Assembly: GCA_016946835.1 (NCBI GenBank)
Contig: JACVTC010000020.1
Span: 507,501-571,500 of the forward strand
From: Neocallimastix lanati (nom. inval.)
Taxonomy: Eukaryota; Neocallimastigomycota; Neocallimastigomycetes; Neocallimastigales; Neocallimastigaceae
Direction of reading: 5' to 3'
Length of the DNA stretch: 64,000 bases
Part shown: piece by piece, positions 13,526 through 27,469 of the stretch
How the letters are laid out: each line of letters begins with the position of its first letter
Position numbering within the stretch: the stretch's first letter is position 1
The notes under the pieces: model-generated
The model's database searches: none
Told to the model about the DNA's origin: nothing
Seen by the model: only the letters and a program-made list of their open reading frames with translations
Made by a program: the position numbers and the translations under genes

Positions 13526-13841
13526 ATTATTATTATTATTATTTTATTCTTTTTTTTTTAAAAAAAAATTTTTTAAAAATTAAAAATTAAAAAAAAAATA
13601 ATAATAAATAATATTTAATAAAATATATTTTTTAATCTGAAATTTCATTTATCCACATTATTTTTATATATAAAAGAAAAAAAAAGTTTCAAAATGATTT
13701 TTTTTTTTTTATATTTTTTTTATAATTTTTAAAACTTTTTTATTATTATTATTTTATTATTAATTAATTAAAAAAAAATATATTATATATTTTATATTAA
13801 AAAAATATAATAAAATAAAACTTTTTTTTTTTAATTTTTTA

Positions 13842-13876
<35 letters not shown>

Positions 13877-15084
13877 TGGTTGAATGAACTTTTTAATTAA
13901 TTCATTCACTTTTTATTATTCACATTTATATGAATTATTTCATTACAATTAATTAACTTTAAATTTATTTTAAAAGTCTAAAATCCAAAAATTTTTTTTT
14001 TCTTTTCTTATTTTATTTTTTTCTTTTTTCTTTTTTTCTTTTTCTATTTCTTTTCTTTTTTTTTTTATTTTGTTTAATGTATATAATTATTGTATTATTA
14101 TATAATCTAAATAATGCTATTATTACTATTTTTATTATTAATTTGATAATTAAAAAAATAAGTCAAAAAAAAAAAGTTAATACAAATTTATTATTTAATT
14201 AATACTATTTAAATTATTATTAATTATTAATTATTAATTATTAGTAATAAAATTTTTTTTATTCAATCATGAATAATAATAAAATTATTAAGTACAAAAA
14301 CCAAAAAAAATTTAAATTATTTTAATTAATGTTTCAAAGATTAAAAAAAAAAATAATAATGTACAATTTTTAATGTACAATTTTTTTTTAAAGAAATGTT
14401 ATAAAATGTATAAAAAAAAGTATATATATATATAAAATTTATTTATATAATAAATAGAATAATTCTAATAATTATTTAATTATTTAAATAGTTATATATA
14501 ATAAATAGAACAGAGATGAATTTTAAGTTGGTTTGATTTACGGTTAGATTTACGAAAATTCTTAATTTTTTTTTTTTTTTTAAAAAATTTTTTATTTAAT
14601 TTTGTTCGAGTTTTTCTATTTTGTTAATGATCGATATTCCTAAAATATTAATAATACTAATAATACTAATAATAGTAATTCTCTTTCATTTTAATTTTTA
14701 TTTTTATTTCTATTTCTATTCCTATTTATATATATTTTATTTTATTTCTTTTATTTTATTTTTTTTTTTCATTATTATTTCCTTATAAAAATAATATGAT
14801 CTAAGGTTAGAATTATGAAATTTTTTTTTTTTAATTTTATTTTTTATATTTTTTTGTATTTTTTTTTTTTAAATTTCATTTAATTTTTTTAAGAAGGCTT
14901 TGCCTCTTTGAATTTTTGTCTGTGGCATTATTTATTAGTAATATAAATATTAATATTATTAATTTATTTAATAATAATCTTTTTCTTTTTCTGCTTTTTT
15001 TTCTGTTTTTTATTTTCTTATGTTAATTGTTTTGAAAGTGTAAAAAAAAGAAAGAAAGAAAGAAAATGATAAAAAAAATATCAA

Positions 15085-15130
<46 letters not shown>

Positions 15131-15200
15131 AGAAAAAAAAAAAGAGGGACTTTTTTTATTTTTTAAAATTTTATGCATTTATTTATTGATTTTTAAGATT
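12394..15200. other. Gene-free A/T-rich DNA with a second (TTA)n block
   Basis: This contains an interrupted (TTA)n array (12679-12891), a (GAT)6 run near 13171-13188 followed by a small higher-complexity patch (13190-13225), (AAT)n/(ATT)n near 13469-13545, and many poly-A/T tracts. Nothing resembles a gene. Confidence 0.6.
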
Positions 15201-15295
15201 TTATGAGTGAGGCAACTTTAAAAACAGAAAAAAAAAAAAAAAAAAACAGAAAAGTTCTCCTTCTCTTTATTTTTCTTTTTATTATTACAATTATA

Positions 15296-15717
15296 ATTAT
15301 TATTATTTATTATTTATTATTTATTATTTATTATTTATTATTTATTATTTATTATTTATTATTTATTAATAAATATTCTTTTTATTTTTTATTTTTTATT
15401 TTTTATTATTTATTATTTATTATTTATTATTTATTATGTATTATTTATTATTTATTATTTATTATTTATTATTTTTTATTTATTATTTATTATTTATTAT
15501 TTATTATTTATTATTTATTATTTATTATTTATAATATATTATTTATTATTTATAATATATTATTTATTATTTATTATTTTTTATTTTTTATTATTTTTTA
15601 TTTTTTATTATTTTTTATTTTTTATTATTTTTTATTTTTTATTATTTTTTATTTTTTATTATTTTTTATTTTTTATTATTTTTTATTTTTTATTATTTTT
15701 TATTTTTTATTATTTTT
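15296..15717. repeat. TTATTTA array grading into a 17-bp T-rich minisatellite
   Basis: TTATTTA units occupy about 15296-15365 and 15405-15560 and continue into repeats of ATTATTTTTTATTTTTT (17 bp) to 15717. The two blocks share the TTATT core, suggesting one grew from the other by slippage. Confidence 0.85.
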
Positions 15718-17169
15718 ATAAAATAAAATTTATATCAAATGAATGAAAATCAATGATGATAATAAATTTTTATTATATATAATTAATTGATAAACTAAGA
15801 ATAAAAAAAAAAAAAAAAAAAAAACTTAAAGATAAAAAAAATACAGAAAATTAAAATATTTATTTTTTTATTTTATTAAAAAAAAAAAAAAAGGAGTGAG
15901 GAGAAATATAATTATTTTGTAACCTTTTTAAAAAAAATATTAAAAAAAAATAATATAAAAATATAAAACTATATATATAAAAATAATAATATTTAATCAT
16001 TGAATAATTGAATAAATAATAATAATTGAATAAATAATAATTTTAAATAATAATTGAATAATTGAATAATAATAATAATTGAATAATAATAATTGAATAA
16101 TTGAATAATAATCATAATTAAATAATAATTAAATAATTGAATAATCATGAATAAAAAGAGTATTTATTAAATGTTTATTATTTAATAATTGAATCAATAT
16201 ATAAAAGAGTAAAAATGGAAAATTTTTTTTTTCTTTGTATTTATTTAATATAATTAAAATAATTTTTTTTTAGGATTTCGGTATTAAAACCACATTGAAA
16301 AAAAAAAAAATAAAAATGGTACAAAATAAATATTAAATTTCTTTTAGAAAAAAAAAAATAATGAAATAATGAAATAATAATTGAATAATAATGAAATAAT
16401 GAAATAATAATTGAATAATAATTGAATAATAATTGAATAATAATTGAATAATAATTAAATAAATAATATAAATAGTTTATATTCATTCATATTTATATAT
16501 CAATAATATAATAAAATTCTTTATATATAATTTTTTTTTTAATTATATCCAGTGAAATCTCTCTTTATATGCTTTTTTTCTTATTTTTCATCTAAAATAT
16601 TTATATATAAAATATTAATAAAATTTTGGTTTATTCAATTTCATGCCTTTAACTATTCATTACTTTTATTGTTTATAATATAAAATTTTCTAAATGTAAT
16701 AATAATTATTATTATTATTATTAGAATTATTATTATATATATTTCATTATTTCATTATATTTTTATATTTTTATATTTTCTATATCTTATATATTTCTAT
16801 ATTTTATTATTTTATATTTTTTTTTGTATTTTATTATTTTATATTTTTTTTTTGTATTTTTTTTTTGTATTTTTTTTTTTTTTTTCAAAATCAAAACCTT
16901 TTTTTTTCCTATTTGGAAAATAAAAAAAGTACCAAAAAAAAATTTTTTTTGTTTCATTTAATTTTTTTATTTGTTATTTTATTTTAATTTATTTAATTAT
17001 TAAATATATTGATTCATATATATTACTCTTTCAATTGTAATATATGAATCTTTTGTATCAATCATGATCTGGGCTGAATGGATAAATGGATAATATATTG
17101 GTAAAGCATGTTTTAAGTATGCTAAAAATTTGAAATTTAATTCATTTATATTAAATTATTAATTATAAT

Positions 17170-17530
17170 AAAATTTGATAATATTATTTATTTATTAATA
17201 AATACTCTTTATTATTTATTAATAAATACTCTTTTTATTATTTATTATTTATTAATAAATACTCTTTATTATTTATTATTTATTATTTATTAATAAATAC
17301 TCTTTTTATTATTATTATTTATTTATTATTTATTATTTATTAATAAATACTCTTTTTATTATTATTATTTATTTATTATTTATTATTTATTAATAAATAC
17401 TCTTTTTTTATTATTTATTTATTAATAAAAACTCTTTATTATTTATTATTTATTATTTATTATTTATCAATAAATACTCTTTTTTTATTATTTATTAATA
17501 AATAATCTTTTTTATTTATTATTTATATAT
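17170..17530. repeat. Minisatellite built on TTATTAATAAATACTCTTT
   Basis: At least eight copies of a core TTATTAATAAATACTCTTT, separated by variable numbers of TTATTTA units, so repeat length varies (about 25-60 bp). No coding potential. Confidence 0.8.
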
Positions 17531-17740
17531 TATTTATTATTTAATTATTCAATTATTTAATTATTTAATTATTACCATGCAATGTCAAACGAGTCTCAAT
17601 GAATTATAATTATTTAATTTATTTAATATATGCGCCTTTCGAATGGCAATATAAATATAAATTTATTTTGAAATAGACTAGAATACTATTGAAATAAATA
17701 AAAGTGTATATTTTTAATATTATATCATGTAAGTAGATAG

Positions 17741-17850
17741 ATTAATATAAATATAAATAAATATGAATAAATATGAATAAATATGAATAAATATAAATAA
17801 ATATAAATAAATATAAATAAATATAAATAAATATAAATAAATATATTTAT
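17741..17850. repeat. 10-bp AAATATGAAT/AAATATAAAT tandem repeat
   Basis: About ten copies of a decamer, three with a G variant clustered together (17762-17791). Surrounded by A/T-rich non-coding DNA. Confidence 0.8.
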
Positions 17851-18069
17851 TTTTATACATGTATTATTAAAAAAGTTAAAAAAGATGAATTGAAATATTC
17901 AAAATTATTTTTATTTATTTAATCAATGTTCATTGATAGTTCTTTATATTTATATCATATTGTTTCTAATTCATTTATATTAATAAATAATATAATAATA
18001 TATTATAGAATATATTTCAAATATAATAAAAATAAATAAATAATAAATAGTAAATAAATAAGTAGTTAA

Positions 18070-18105
<36 letters not shown>

Positions 18106-21010
18106 CATTGAAGAGAGATGGAGACTCAACCAAAAGAAAGAGGTCGCATTTAATTAATTAAATAAATAATTAAATAATTAATTAATTTTTAATCATTTAT
18201 TTAGTAATGAAAATCTTTAATAATTTTAATAAATAATAAAAAGTAATAATAATAATAAATAAAAAGGTCATTCTCTTTATTTATATTAATTATTATTTTT
18301 ACTAACATAGATTTATTGAAACTATTAATGTGGATTTCATCCTAGTATAAAATATAATTATTTATGATAGAGAGACCATTGATATTTTATTCAAGGGAAA
18401 GAAGGATGAACCGTTTATTTTTTCATGCACACACTACACTCTTTTTTTAGTTGTTAATTTGAATAATAGTTTGATATCATTATTTATTTATGATAATTTT
18501 TAAAGTATTTTTGATAACTTAAAAAATTATATTGTATTATATATTTAATTGATATCTACATAAAAATATAAATATAATAAATATAACTAATATATAGTAT
18601 AACTAATATACAGTAAATATGAATATAAATAATAAATAATATATAATAAATAATAAATAAATAATAATACATAAATAATACATAATAGATAATAAATAAT
18701 AAATAATAAATAATAAATAATATAAATAATGAATATATATGTAATTTTTTTTTTTTTTTTTTTTTTTTTTTCAATTCGTGGTCCATCATTTTTAAGTTTT
18801 TTTTTTATTATTATTAATATTCACAATTAATTAAAGAAATTTTTAGAATTGGGCTGTGTTTCTTTTTCTTTTTTTTTTTTTTTTTTAAGCAATGCATTAT
18901 AATATGTAGTAATGCTATAATTTAATATAAATTATTCAATACAAACTTGTATATTACCATATATTTATATATATGCACATCAAATAATTTAATAAAATAT
19001 TTGATTTATCCATAATTAATTATTCCGAAAAGGTACTGAAAAAAAAAAAAAAAAGAAAAAAAACCTTTTTTTTTTTTTTTTTTATTTTCTATTAAAGAAT
19101 TATAGAAATATACATATTTAGAAACAATTTGGAATATTAAAAATTTTGTTATTAAATGCCTCTATATTTTATATAGTATGGTGTATTAATAAATAGATAA
19201 ATTAATAAATAAATAAATAAAAATAAATAAATAAATAAATAAATATAAATAAATTTTTTTTAAATAAATATATTTTTATATTGAATAATATAGTAATATA
19301 TAAAAGAATAATATTTAAAGTTTGTATGTAATGTTACAAATGTATTAAAAGAATTATTGTGTTTTGACGAGAGATATTAAATTAATAATAAAATTTAAAG
19401 TTAATTTCTATCTGTATAGAACATTACAAAAAAGGAATATTGGAAATTATAAAAGTTCTATTAATTAATGCTAATAAATTTTAATATTGCAATATGTCTA
19501 TATAAAGTAATTTAATATAAATAAAATTTTTAAACTTTAAAACGATAATTTAATAATTATTTAAATTAAAAATTTATGGTTTTTTCATAGTTACACAATG
19601 TGCGTGGACATTAATGAAAATAATAAAGATTTCTATGAAATTAATTTAAATTAATAAATAAAAAAGAAGTTATTAAATTAGATAATATATTATTTCATTA
19701 TTTAAATTAATATATATTTATTAACAATTATTTAATTTTTTTTTTAAAGAATTTAAAATGTTAAATAAATAAATAAATAAAAAAAAATATATAGAAGCTT
19801 TTTTTACTTCTTCATTTTCTTTTATTTTGACCAATAGAATACTTGAATTTTTTTTATTTCAAAATTTTAGGAATTATGCATTAAATAATATTATCGATTT
19901 CCTTTTTTTTTTTTTTTTTTAAAAAATCAAAATTTTTTATATTTAAATAATTTCTTCATTATTAGATAAAATTGAAATTTTTATGATATTTTCTATTTGA
20001 TTATAATTTAAATATTATTTATTGTATATTTTTTTATAATTATTCTATTTTATTATTAATTATAATTGTTAATGGTTTGTTACATTAAAAATAATTCTAT
20101 TTAATTATTTTAATATTTTATTATATTATAATAATTTAATTTTATGCTTTTTAATTTTTATTAATTATAGTTATTAATTGTTACATTATAATTAATATTT
20201 TATATTTTATCAAATTTATATTATATTTATTAAAATTTAAATTTTTTTTGTATTATGTATATCCCATATACATTTTATTTTTAATATATATTAGAATAGT
20301 ATTTAATTTAATGGAATGTACTAAAATTCAATATAATTTGACTTGTATTCTATTACATTAATGTATAGTTGAAATCAATTAATGCTAATATATATCAAAA
20401 TAGATTATCTATATTAAATTATTCTACTAATGAGAGAGTGTAAATTCTTTTTTTTTTTTTTTTTAATTAATAATAAATAAAAAAATTTTTTTTTTATTAT
20501 TATCTATATTATAATTAATTTATTTATATTATAATTATATATATAAAAGTACAATTATTTTTGATGTATACATAAAAATCACATATATTATACATTATAG
20601 TAATAATTATTATTTGATTTCCCTACCTATATTATTTAATTATCTTTAATATTATATATTAATGATATAATTAAAATTTAATAACTTTAATTATATGTAA
20701 TCCATTCCATTATTTTATTTTTCCCTTTTTTTTTTTTTATTATATTAAATAATTCTTTTTGTTAAATATATAAAAGGAGAAGAAATCCTCTGGTAAAAAT
20801 AGATTTATAAAAAAAAAAAAAAAAAAAAAAAAAGTAATAATAATTAAAAAAAAAAAAAAAGTAAAATAAAAATAAAATAAAATAAAATAGTAAATAAAAT
20901 ATACTAAAAAATAAAAATTATTTTTTAACTATTATTAATTCATTTTTTGTAAAAAAAAAATAAAAATAAATAAATATATTAAAAAATAAAATATTTATTT
21001 AAAAAATAAC

Positions 21011-21041
<31 letters not shown>

Positions 21042-21720
21042 ACTGTATAAAAAATAATTTTAAAAAAAATAAAAAAAAATAAGTAAAAATAAAATAAAGC
21101 AAAATAAAAATAATTAAGAAAAAATAGTGTAAATAAAAAAAATAATTTTTGTAATATTAATAAAAAAAAAAAAAACAAAGTGTAAAATTAAAAATAATAA
21201 TAAAAAAACGCGAAATTATTAAAAAAAAAAAAATTAGTAAATAAGTAATACATAGTTTATTTATTTTAGTACATAAAAATAGTTTATAAAAATAATTATT
21301 TTTTAAACATATAAATATTTATAGTATATTAAATTTTATTAAGTACTGTATATATTAATTAAATAATTTACCAAGAGTAAATAATTAAATTCATACTCCC
21401 TATTTATATAACATATAATATTTATATTTTTGTCTAAAAATCATTAGTAATATATTATTATTATTTAATTATTTATTGAAATTAAGCTATTTTATATATA
21501 ACTTTTTTTTTCATGTTATTAAAATATTAAAATTATTTATTTAACAAAACAATATAACAAATAGTAATATAAATAATAATAATAGTTAATTAATATCTAT
21601 TATAAAAATAAAAAATATTGTAATATTTAAATATTACTTTTTTTAAAAAAGAAATAAATTATTTATTAAAAAATTTTGTATAATATTATATTTGTAAAGT
21701 AAAAAAAAAAAATTGTTAAA
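17851..21720. other. Gene-free A/T-rich DNA upstream of the kinase gene
   Basis: Short (AAAT)n blocks (18064-18103 and 19195-19245), poly-T at 18747-18771 and poly-A runs near 20810-20835 and 21010-21040. No ORF or RNA gene recognised. The final 200 bp must include the kinase promoter, but no motif can be singled out. Confidence 0.55.
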
Positions 21721-23208
21721 ATGGCTATGGGATGTAAATATTATTCTTATTTTTCTTCAAGAACTCCTTTCAATGATGTTCAATATATATTAAATAAAAT
21801 TAATTTTGAAAAAACATTATCAAAACCAATACAAGATAAGATAAAGTATCAAAATTATTTCAATTCTCCAAAACCAACTAAAATAACTACTCAAAATGAT
21901 TTTTATTCCACAAGTGAAGATCACAATGAAAATGATGTTAGTTTTGCTCAATATCAAGATCAAATGAATCTTAAAAAAGGAAATGCTTTTCATATTCAAC
22001 AACAACAAGAAAAGTATCTTGAATACTTATTTGCTAAGGAAAAGAATTTAACTATGAAACATCAAAGTGCAAATAGCATTAATGAATGGTTATTTACTAA
22101 ATTCAATAATAATTATTCAGAAATTTATTATAAAATGTTTCCAAATGTTAATCAAAATCAAAGTCAAGATAATAAATTATCTAATCAAACTTATTTAGAA
22201 GAAGATAAAAAGATAATAAAATCACAAAGTTTAAAGGAGACCATTCCACAATACCAATATCCCTATATAAATGAGAAATTAAAGCGTTGTAGTTCATATA
22301 AATTCTTAATGAATCATAAATTAAATGGTGATTTTATAAATAAATATGAACTAATCGATGAACTTGGTAGTGGAGGTTTTGGTTTTGTTCTCTTAGCAAA
22401 AGAAATCTCAACTCAAAGAAAGGTTGCTGTGAAATTTATCTTTAAAAATAAGATTCCAAAATCTGCTTGGGTGCCTGATGAAAAGGAAGGTTTTATTCCA
22501 ATGGAATGCTTTATTATGAAACAAGTAAATCATCCAAATATTGTAAAATATCTAGACAGTTATTCTGATTCAAAATTATTCTACATTGTTATGGAACTTC
22601 ATGGTGATAATTGGGCTGCCAGTGAAACTAATATTAATGATGGTCAAAATGAATGTCAAAATGCAATGGATTTATTTGAATGCATTGAATCAAGATCAAT
22701 GAGATTCACAGAATATCAAGCAAAATATATTTTCAAACAAATATTTGATGCAGTAAATTATCTTTATAATCATGGTATTGTCCACCGTGATCTTAAGGAT
22801 GAAAATATATTAATTGATAGAAAATTTAATATTAAATTGGCTGATTTTGGTGCTGCTTCTTACATTAGAAATTATCATAAGAATAATGCTTATTTTGTAA
22901 ATAAATTTTTAGGAACTCTTGCTTATGCCCCACCAGAGGTACTTAAAGGTGAAGAATTTGGTAACATAGCTCAAGAAGTTTTTTCCTTAGGTACTATGTT
23001 GTATTTATTAATTTTTGGTGAAATACCATTCAAGACTCCTGAAGAAACTCTTTTTTCAAATAATATATATATGAATGCCCCAAGAAATGTAAGTTGTTCT
23101 CAAGAAGTATTAAACTTAATTGAATGGATGCTTCAAAAAAATCCAAAAGATCGTCCATCATTAAATTCAATATTAAATCATCCATGGATGAAAAATAATA
23201 CAATATAA
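21721..23208 (+). CDS. PAS-kinase-like serine/threonine protein kinase
   Basis: A single-exon gene of 495 residues, starting at the ATG at 21721 with A at -3. Residues 1-200 are low-similarity and Asn/Gln/Lys-rich; no PAS domain is recognisable. The kinase domain spans about 207-493: glycine loop GSGGFGFV near 215, ATP-anchoring Lys in AVKFIFKNK near 238, catalytic HRDLKDEN near 354, DFG near 374, APPE in the activation segment (GTLAYAPPEVL), then LGTMLYLLIFGEIPF. The HRDLKDEN form, GTxxYAxPE and DLFECIE match the PASK/Psk subgroup of CAMK-like kinases, which regulate carbon storage and translation in yeast. All catalytic residues are present, so it should be active. Substrates are unknown. 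Confidence 0.92.
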   Translation: MAMGCKYYSYFSSRTPFNDVQYILNKINFEKTLSKPIQDKIKYQNYFNSPKPTKITTQNDFYSTSEDHNENDVSFAQYQDQMNLKKGNAFHIQQQQEKYLEYLFAKEKNLTMKHQSANSINEWLFTKFNNNYSEIYYKMFPNVNQNQSQDNKLSNQTYLEEDKKIIKSQSLKETIPQYQYPYINEKLKRCSSYKFLMNHKLNGDFINKYELIDELGSGGFGFVLLAKEISTQRKVAVKFIFKNKIPKSAWVPDEKEGFIPMECFIMKQVNHPNIVKYLDSYSDSKLFYIVMELHGDNWAASETNINDGQNECQNAMDLFECIESRSMRFTEYQAKYIFKQIFDAVNYLYNHGIVHRDLKDENILIDRKFNIKLADFGAASYIRNYHKNNAYFVNKFLGTLAYAPPEVLKGEEFGNIAQEVFSLGTMLYLLIFGEIPFKTPEETLFSNNIYMNAPRNVSCSQEVLNLIEWMLQKNPKDRPSLNSILNHPWMKNNTI

Positions 23209-23415
23209 ACAAAAGAAAAAGAATAAAAAAAATAATTTTAAAATTTTATTTTTATTTTTATTTTTTTTGCTTTTCTTTTTAAAATAAAATATCCACACCA
23301 TCTATCAAACGCATAAATTAAGCAAACAAATAACAATTCACATCTATTAAGAAAAATATATATATATAGTTTTCTTAATTAATTTAATATTTTTAATTTC
23401 TTTTTTTTTTTTTCA

Positions 23416-23447
<32 letters not shown>

Positions 23448-24390
23448 CTTTCACGAAGTTATATGAAAAATTAAAAAAAAAAAAAAAAGAAAAAGAAAGA
23501 AAAGAAAGAAATAAAAGCGAAAGCAAAATTCGTTATTAAAAACATTCGTAGTATACCAGAAATAAAAAAATATATATATTGTAAATAATAAATGCAGATC
23601 TTTATATATATATAACCTATCTATCTTTAATCCCTTATATATATATATATATAAAGCAATATTTGTATTATGTATAAATTTTTTTATTGTAAAATATATA
23701 TGATATATATGTTTATTATTTATAAAATTTATAAAGTATATATATTTTTTTTGAAAAAAATTTAAAATTAAAACTAATATATCTATCTAATTTATTTTAT
23801 ATATAAAATTAAGAAATTTTGAAGTATTTTTTTTTTTTTTTTTTATATATATATTTATTAATAAAATAAAATAAAAAAAAAAAAAAGTTATTAAAAGATA
23901 ATAATTAATAATTTATTATTTTTTATTTTTTTTTATCTAATTTTTTTTTTTTTTTTTATTTTATATATATTTATATAAATATTATAAAAAAAAAAATTTT
24001 TTTTAATTATTTTCAAATCATTAAAAATCATTCATATATATATTTATTATATATAATATATATATATTTTTTATTTATTTAATATATAAAATTTTTTTAA
24101 TTTAATAATTATCAGTTTTTAAAATTAAATTAATACTCTATGTTTTTCTATTTTTTTAATAATAATAATAAAAAAAAAAAAAAAAAAAAAAAAAATTAAA
24201 ATAAATAAAAAAATTTATTAAAACTTTATAAAAAAAAAAATTCTTTTTTTTACTTTTTATTTTTGAAATTAAGTATATAAGATATAAAAGTTTTTGTGTT
24301 CTTAAATAAACTAATATAAGAAATGAAAATAAAATAAAATAAAAAAAAAAAAAAAAAAAAGACAATTTTAAGTAATTTACTATTAACATT
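23209..24390. other. A/T-rich spacer downstream of the kinase
   Basis: The kinase 3' flank contains poly-T and poly-A tracts and (TA)n blocks (23640-23660 and 24035-24068). No gene seen. A poly-A run (24340-24360) lies just before the LINE fragment. Confidence 0.6.
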
Positions 24391-24394
24391 GTGA

Positions 24395-25160
24395 AGTTAA
24401 AGCGAATCTAGATGTTGTGATGGACTCTTTGCAGGTTTACAAAAAGCCAATTCTTTTATTAATGTATATTCTATTTCAAAAGATTTAAATATTCTTCCAT
24501 TGTCAGCTAAGTGTGCTTTGTCTCAAGTCAAATGTTTTGATAAATGGAAAGATTCAAATTGTATTATTTCCTATTTAGTTAATAATATTCCAAAATCTAG
24601 AAAATATACATGGACAAAAGAAAGTAGAACTCTTAAACGTAAACTAGAGAAAAGAGGTAATAACGATTATAAAATCAAGGATTTTTATTGGAAAAGAGAT
24701 ATGAAAATCAATTCTATTAAAGCTGAGTTTTATGACAAAAACAAATTCGAAGAAACATCAAAATTTATTAAACTTTGTTATGAATATCCTGATCTTTCAT
24801 ATGGTTTCTATTGGCTATCGAAAGCACGAAGCGGATATAGATTAGATGCTAGAATTGCTAAAGCTGCAAAATTAGTAGATCAAATGTGTCCTAATTTTTA
24901 TCCCTGTTGTAAAAGTAATAAACAATGGATAAGTTATTGGTTAATTGATTGTCCTTTTTTCAATCATATTCGTAGTAAAGTTAATGATAAAATTTTATTT
25001 TTATATAATGTTTTTATCCGTGACAACCTAACAAATGATATTGTTAATAGTAATAATGATAATAGTACTAGTAATAATAGTACTAGTAATAATAGTATTA
25101 GTAATATATCATAATTTATTTATTTTTAATGTATTAAAATTATTTATTAGTACATTATAA
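24395..25160 (+). pseudogene. 5'-truncated LINE copy, C-terminal part of the RT protein
   Basis: The open frame covers 24431-25114. It aligns with the C-terminal third of the minus-strand LINE protein: CFDKWKDSNCIISYLVNNIP here against CFKKWKDSSCIISHLVKNIP there, followed by a Cys/His-poor version of the terminal zinc-binding region (MCPNFYPCCK). It ends in an Asn/Ser-rich tail coded by a TAGTAATAATAG-type repeat (25045-25110) and a TAA at 25112. The RT catalytic core is absent, as expected of a 5'-truncated insertion. It faces the next LINE tail to tail. Confidence 0.8.
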
Positions 25161-25285
25161 ACAAACTAAAAAAAAAACCCTATCTGATTATTTAAAATAA
25201 AATAAACTAAATTAAAATATATATTTATTAAAATAGATAGTAATAATAGTAAAAAAATAAAAATAAAAAATTAATAATATAATAT

Positions 25286-25338
<53 letters not shown>

Positions 25339-25428
25339 CTAGGAATAAACTTTATTTAATAATATTTTTTTTAAAAAATACATGAAATTTAAATACATGA
25401 AATTATTTTTTATATTAATATTAAAAAA

Positions 25429-26148
25429 CTACGTTATGAGATTCGAGGACGAAAAGGCCTCTAACTCTTCCCATTCATCGAAGATAACTCCATGTGGATG
25501 AAAATTATCATTCGAATCTGTATCAGAATTTCTTCTTTGCCTTATCGTTACGACGTCGACGCTCTTGACAACGGTAGGTCTAACACTATACAAATCGATC
25601 ATGGTGTAAAAATCACCAATCACAATAGGCATAACGTTAGTAAGGAATTCCGCAAGCTCCACAAAATATGAAATCGGGAAAGAAGACTCGTTCGAAGGTG
25701 ATTGAAAAATATTATTAATATATCGCCTTCTTTCCCCCGAGCCGATCTATAAGATTTCAAATACTGCATTTCCGCCAAGAAGGAGACACAGCACGTAAAA
25801 ATTGATATTATCATCAAAATCTTCCTCTTTATCATCAGGAATGTTCAATGATTTCTCATGAACAATTAGAGAAAAATTAATAAAAATTTCATCAACAAAG
25901 GGAATGAAATGTTGCCTAAATTCTTCAAATTTAGGACATAAAAGTATCCAGTGTGTAAAACTAGGTATGCTGTTACTCTCACCACAACAAGGGCAGTATG
26001 TTGGGCAATTTTCTGATACTAGATTACTTTTAACATACGTTTTTACATCAAATTTGAATCCACATTTAATTCGTCCAATCCAAAAAAAATCCAAGAGAAA
26101 ATTGTGAATATTTAAGTGATAGACGTTGAATAAATTTTTTAAAACCAA
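25429..26148 (-). pseudogene. LINE C-terminal zinc-binding region, frameshifted
   Basis: The open frame at 25747-26148 has IGRIKCGFKFDVKTYV followed by CPTYCPCCGESNS and HWILLCP, a Cys/His cluster like the terminal zinc motif of L1/Tad-type LINEs. A further frame (25429-25662) holds an acidic C-terminus. Stops between them show frame loss near 25700. This region is richer in G+C than its flanks. Confidence 0.7.
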
Positions 26149-26279
26149 ATTTAAATTTCTTGTATTTTGTAGATCTGATCGCAGGAGTGCTTGAATAATG
26201 AATATTTTCCCAGTAAAACTTCCTTATTTCTCCAGGAAGTTTATTATTGTGCTTGTGTACTGCTAAACTCCGTGCTTTT

Positions 26280-26890
26280 TTACGTCCATGAATAGTGAGA
26301 AAGTGTAGGTATATTTTTGACTAAATGAGAAATAATACAAGAAGAATCTTTCCACTTTTTAAAGCATCGAATCATCGCCTTAGCACAAAAACTAGCTATA
26401 GGAGGTATAGAAAATTCCTTAGACATATTGTAAATTGAAGTATTGGAGGTTTTATTTTTAAACCCGAAACTCCAATACAAACCTCGATTAAAAGCAGTTT
26501 GAGCTTTTTCAGTATTTTTTTTATTTGAACCAAGTAAGGGAGCATAATAAAGAACTGAACTAAGGACAAAAGAAACTAGTATACGAGTTTTAAAGTAGAA
26601 AGGAACATTCCTATTGGTTAAAAATCTAAAGAAAGAGTTAACTGTATAATTAATTTTACTGTTCATCTTAGCAATAATAGGTTTTAAATCCAACGATTCA
26701 TTAAAAGGTATACCAAGATATGTATATTGATTAGTGCTTGGTATATAGTTCATACCAAGTTTAAATGTAGGATTTTCATAATGTCTTGAAGGTATAAAAT
26801 TCTTTGGTTTAACAACTAGTGTAGCGCATTTATTGATTCCAAAGGTCATTTCATTTTTAATACCCCAATCATGAGCAATATTCAAAAGGT
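26280..26890 (-). CDS. LINE RT thumb and post-RT region
   Basis: Follows the FADD block after a frame change and includes GINKCATLVVKPKN, QYTYLGIPFNESLDL and SSVLYYAPLLGSNKK, typical of the RT thumb of APE-type LINEs. Next comes AFNRGLYWSFGF and a KKWKDSSCIISHLV segment conserved in the plus-strand fragment. It ends at a stop at 26280. Confidence 0.8.
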
Positions 26891-27469
26891 TTTTTAAGTG
26901 AAGATTTTGTAGGAGCTAATAATACAATATCATCAGCAAATAATCCACCACAACACTTTTTCTTTTCAGTAATCACACCATAACTTTTACATTTATCAAA
27001 AATATCATTGATAAATATATTGAATAAAATAGGTGAGAGAGGACACCCTTGGCGAACACCACGGTGTATTGGAAATTCTTTTGAAAGTTTACCATTAAAG
27101 TTTGCACGAGCTTTCGAGGTAAGGTATAGATTAGTAATGAATTGAAGGCATTTACCACGAATACCAAGATTATTTAGTTTAGTAAGTATATTGTAAATTG
27201 GAACTGAATCATAAGCTTTTTTAAGGTCAAGAAAAGGCAAGAAAGGTAAATTTATCCTTAAATTTTCTTCTTTGACAAATTTCACGAATGGATACAAATA
27301 AACTAATACATTCTTCTTTATTTCTAAAACCAAACTGTTCTGGTCTAATTATTCCATTAGAAAAAGCATAGTCCGATATTCTTTTAGTGACAATTTTTGA
27401 TAGAATTTTTAAACCTACATTGATGAGTGAAATACCACGATAATTATTACAATCTGAAAGATCCCCTTT
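26869..27469 (-). CDS. LINE reverse transcriptase core
   Basis: Encodes the RT palm: FLDLKKAYDSVP (first catalytic Asp), RGVRQGCPLSPILFNIF and GGLFADDIVLLAP (catalytic Asp pair). The open frame at 26869-27333 holds most of it; an upstream shift lies near 27255. The frame is lost again just after the FADD motif, near 26890. Confidence 0.85.

Noticed and set aside
15203-15721. 172-codon open frame rich in Tyr, Leu, Phe
   Set aside because: Created by TTATTTA and 17-bp repeats; it lacks any codon-use or domain signal.
17070-17150. tRNA-like stretch (GGTAAAGC, possible 5-bp anticodon stem)
   Set aside because: No matching acceptor stem, no proper T arm or B box; anticodon would be TTA. Chance in A/T-rich DNA.
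17170-17530. Regular repeat-spacer pattern, CRISPR-like at first glance
   Set aside because: Eukaryotic A/T minisatellite; spacers are themselves TTATTTA units and there are no unique spacers or cas genes.
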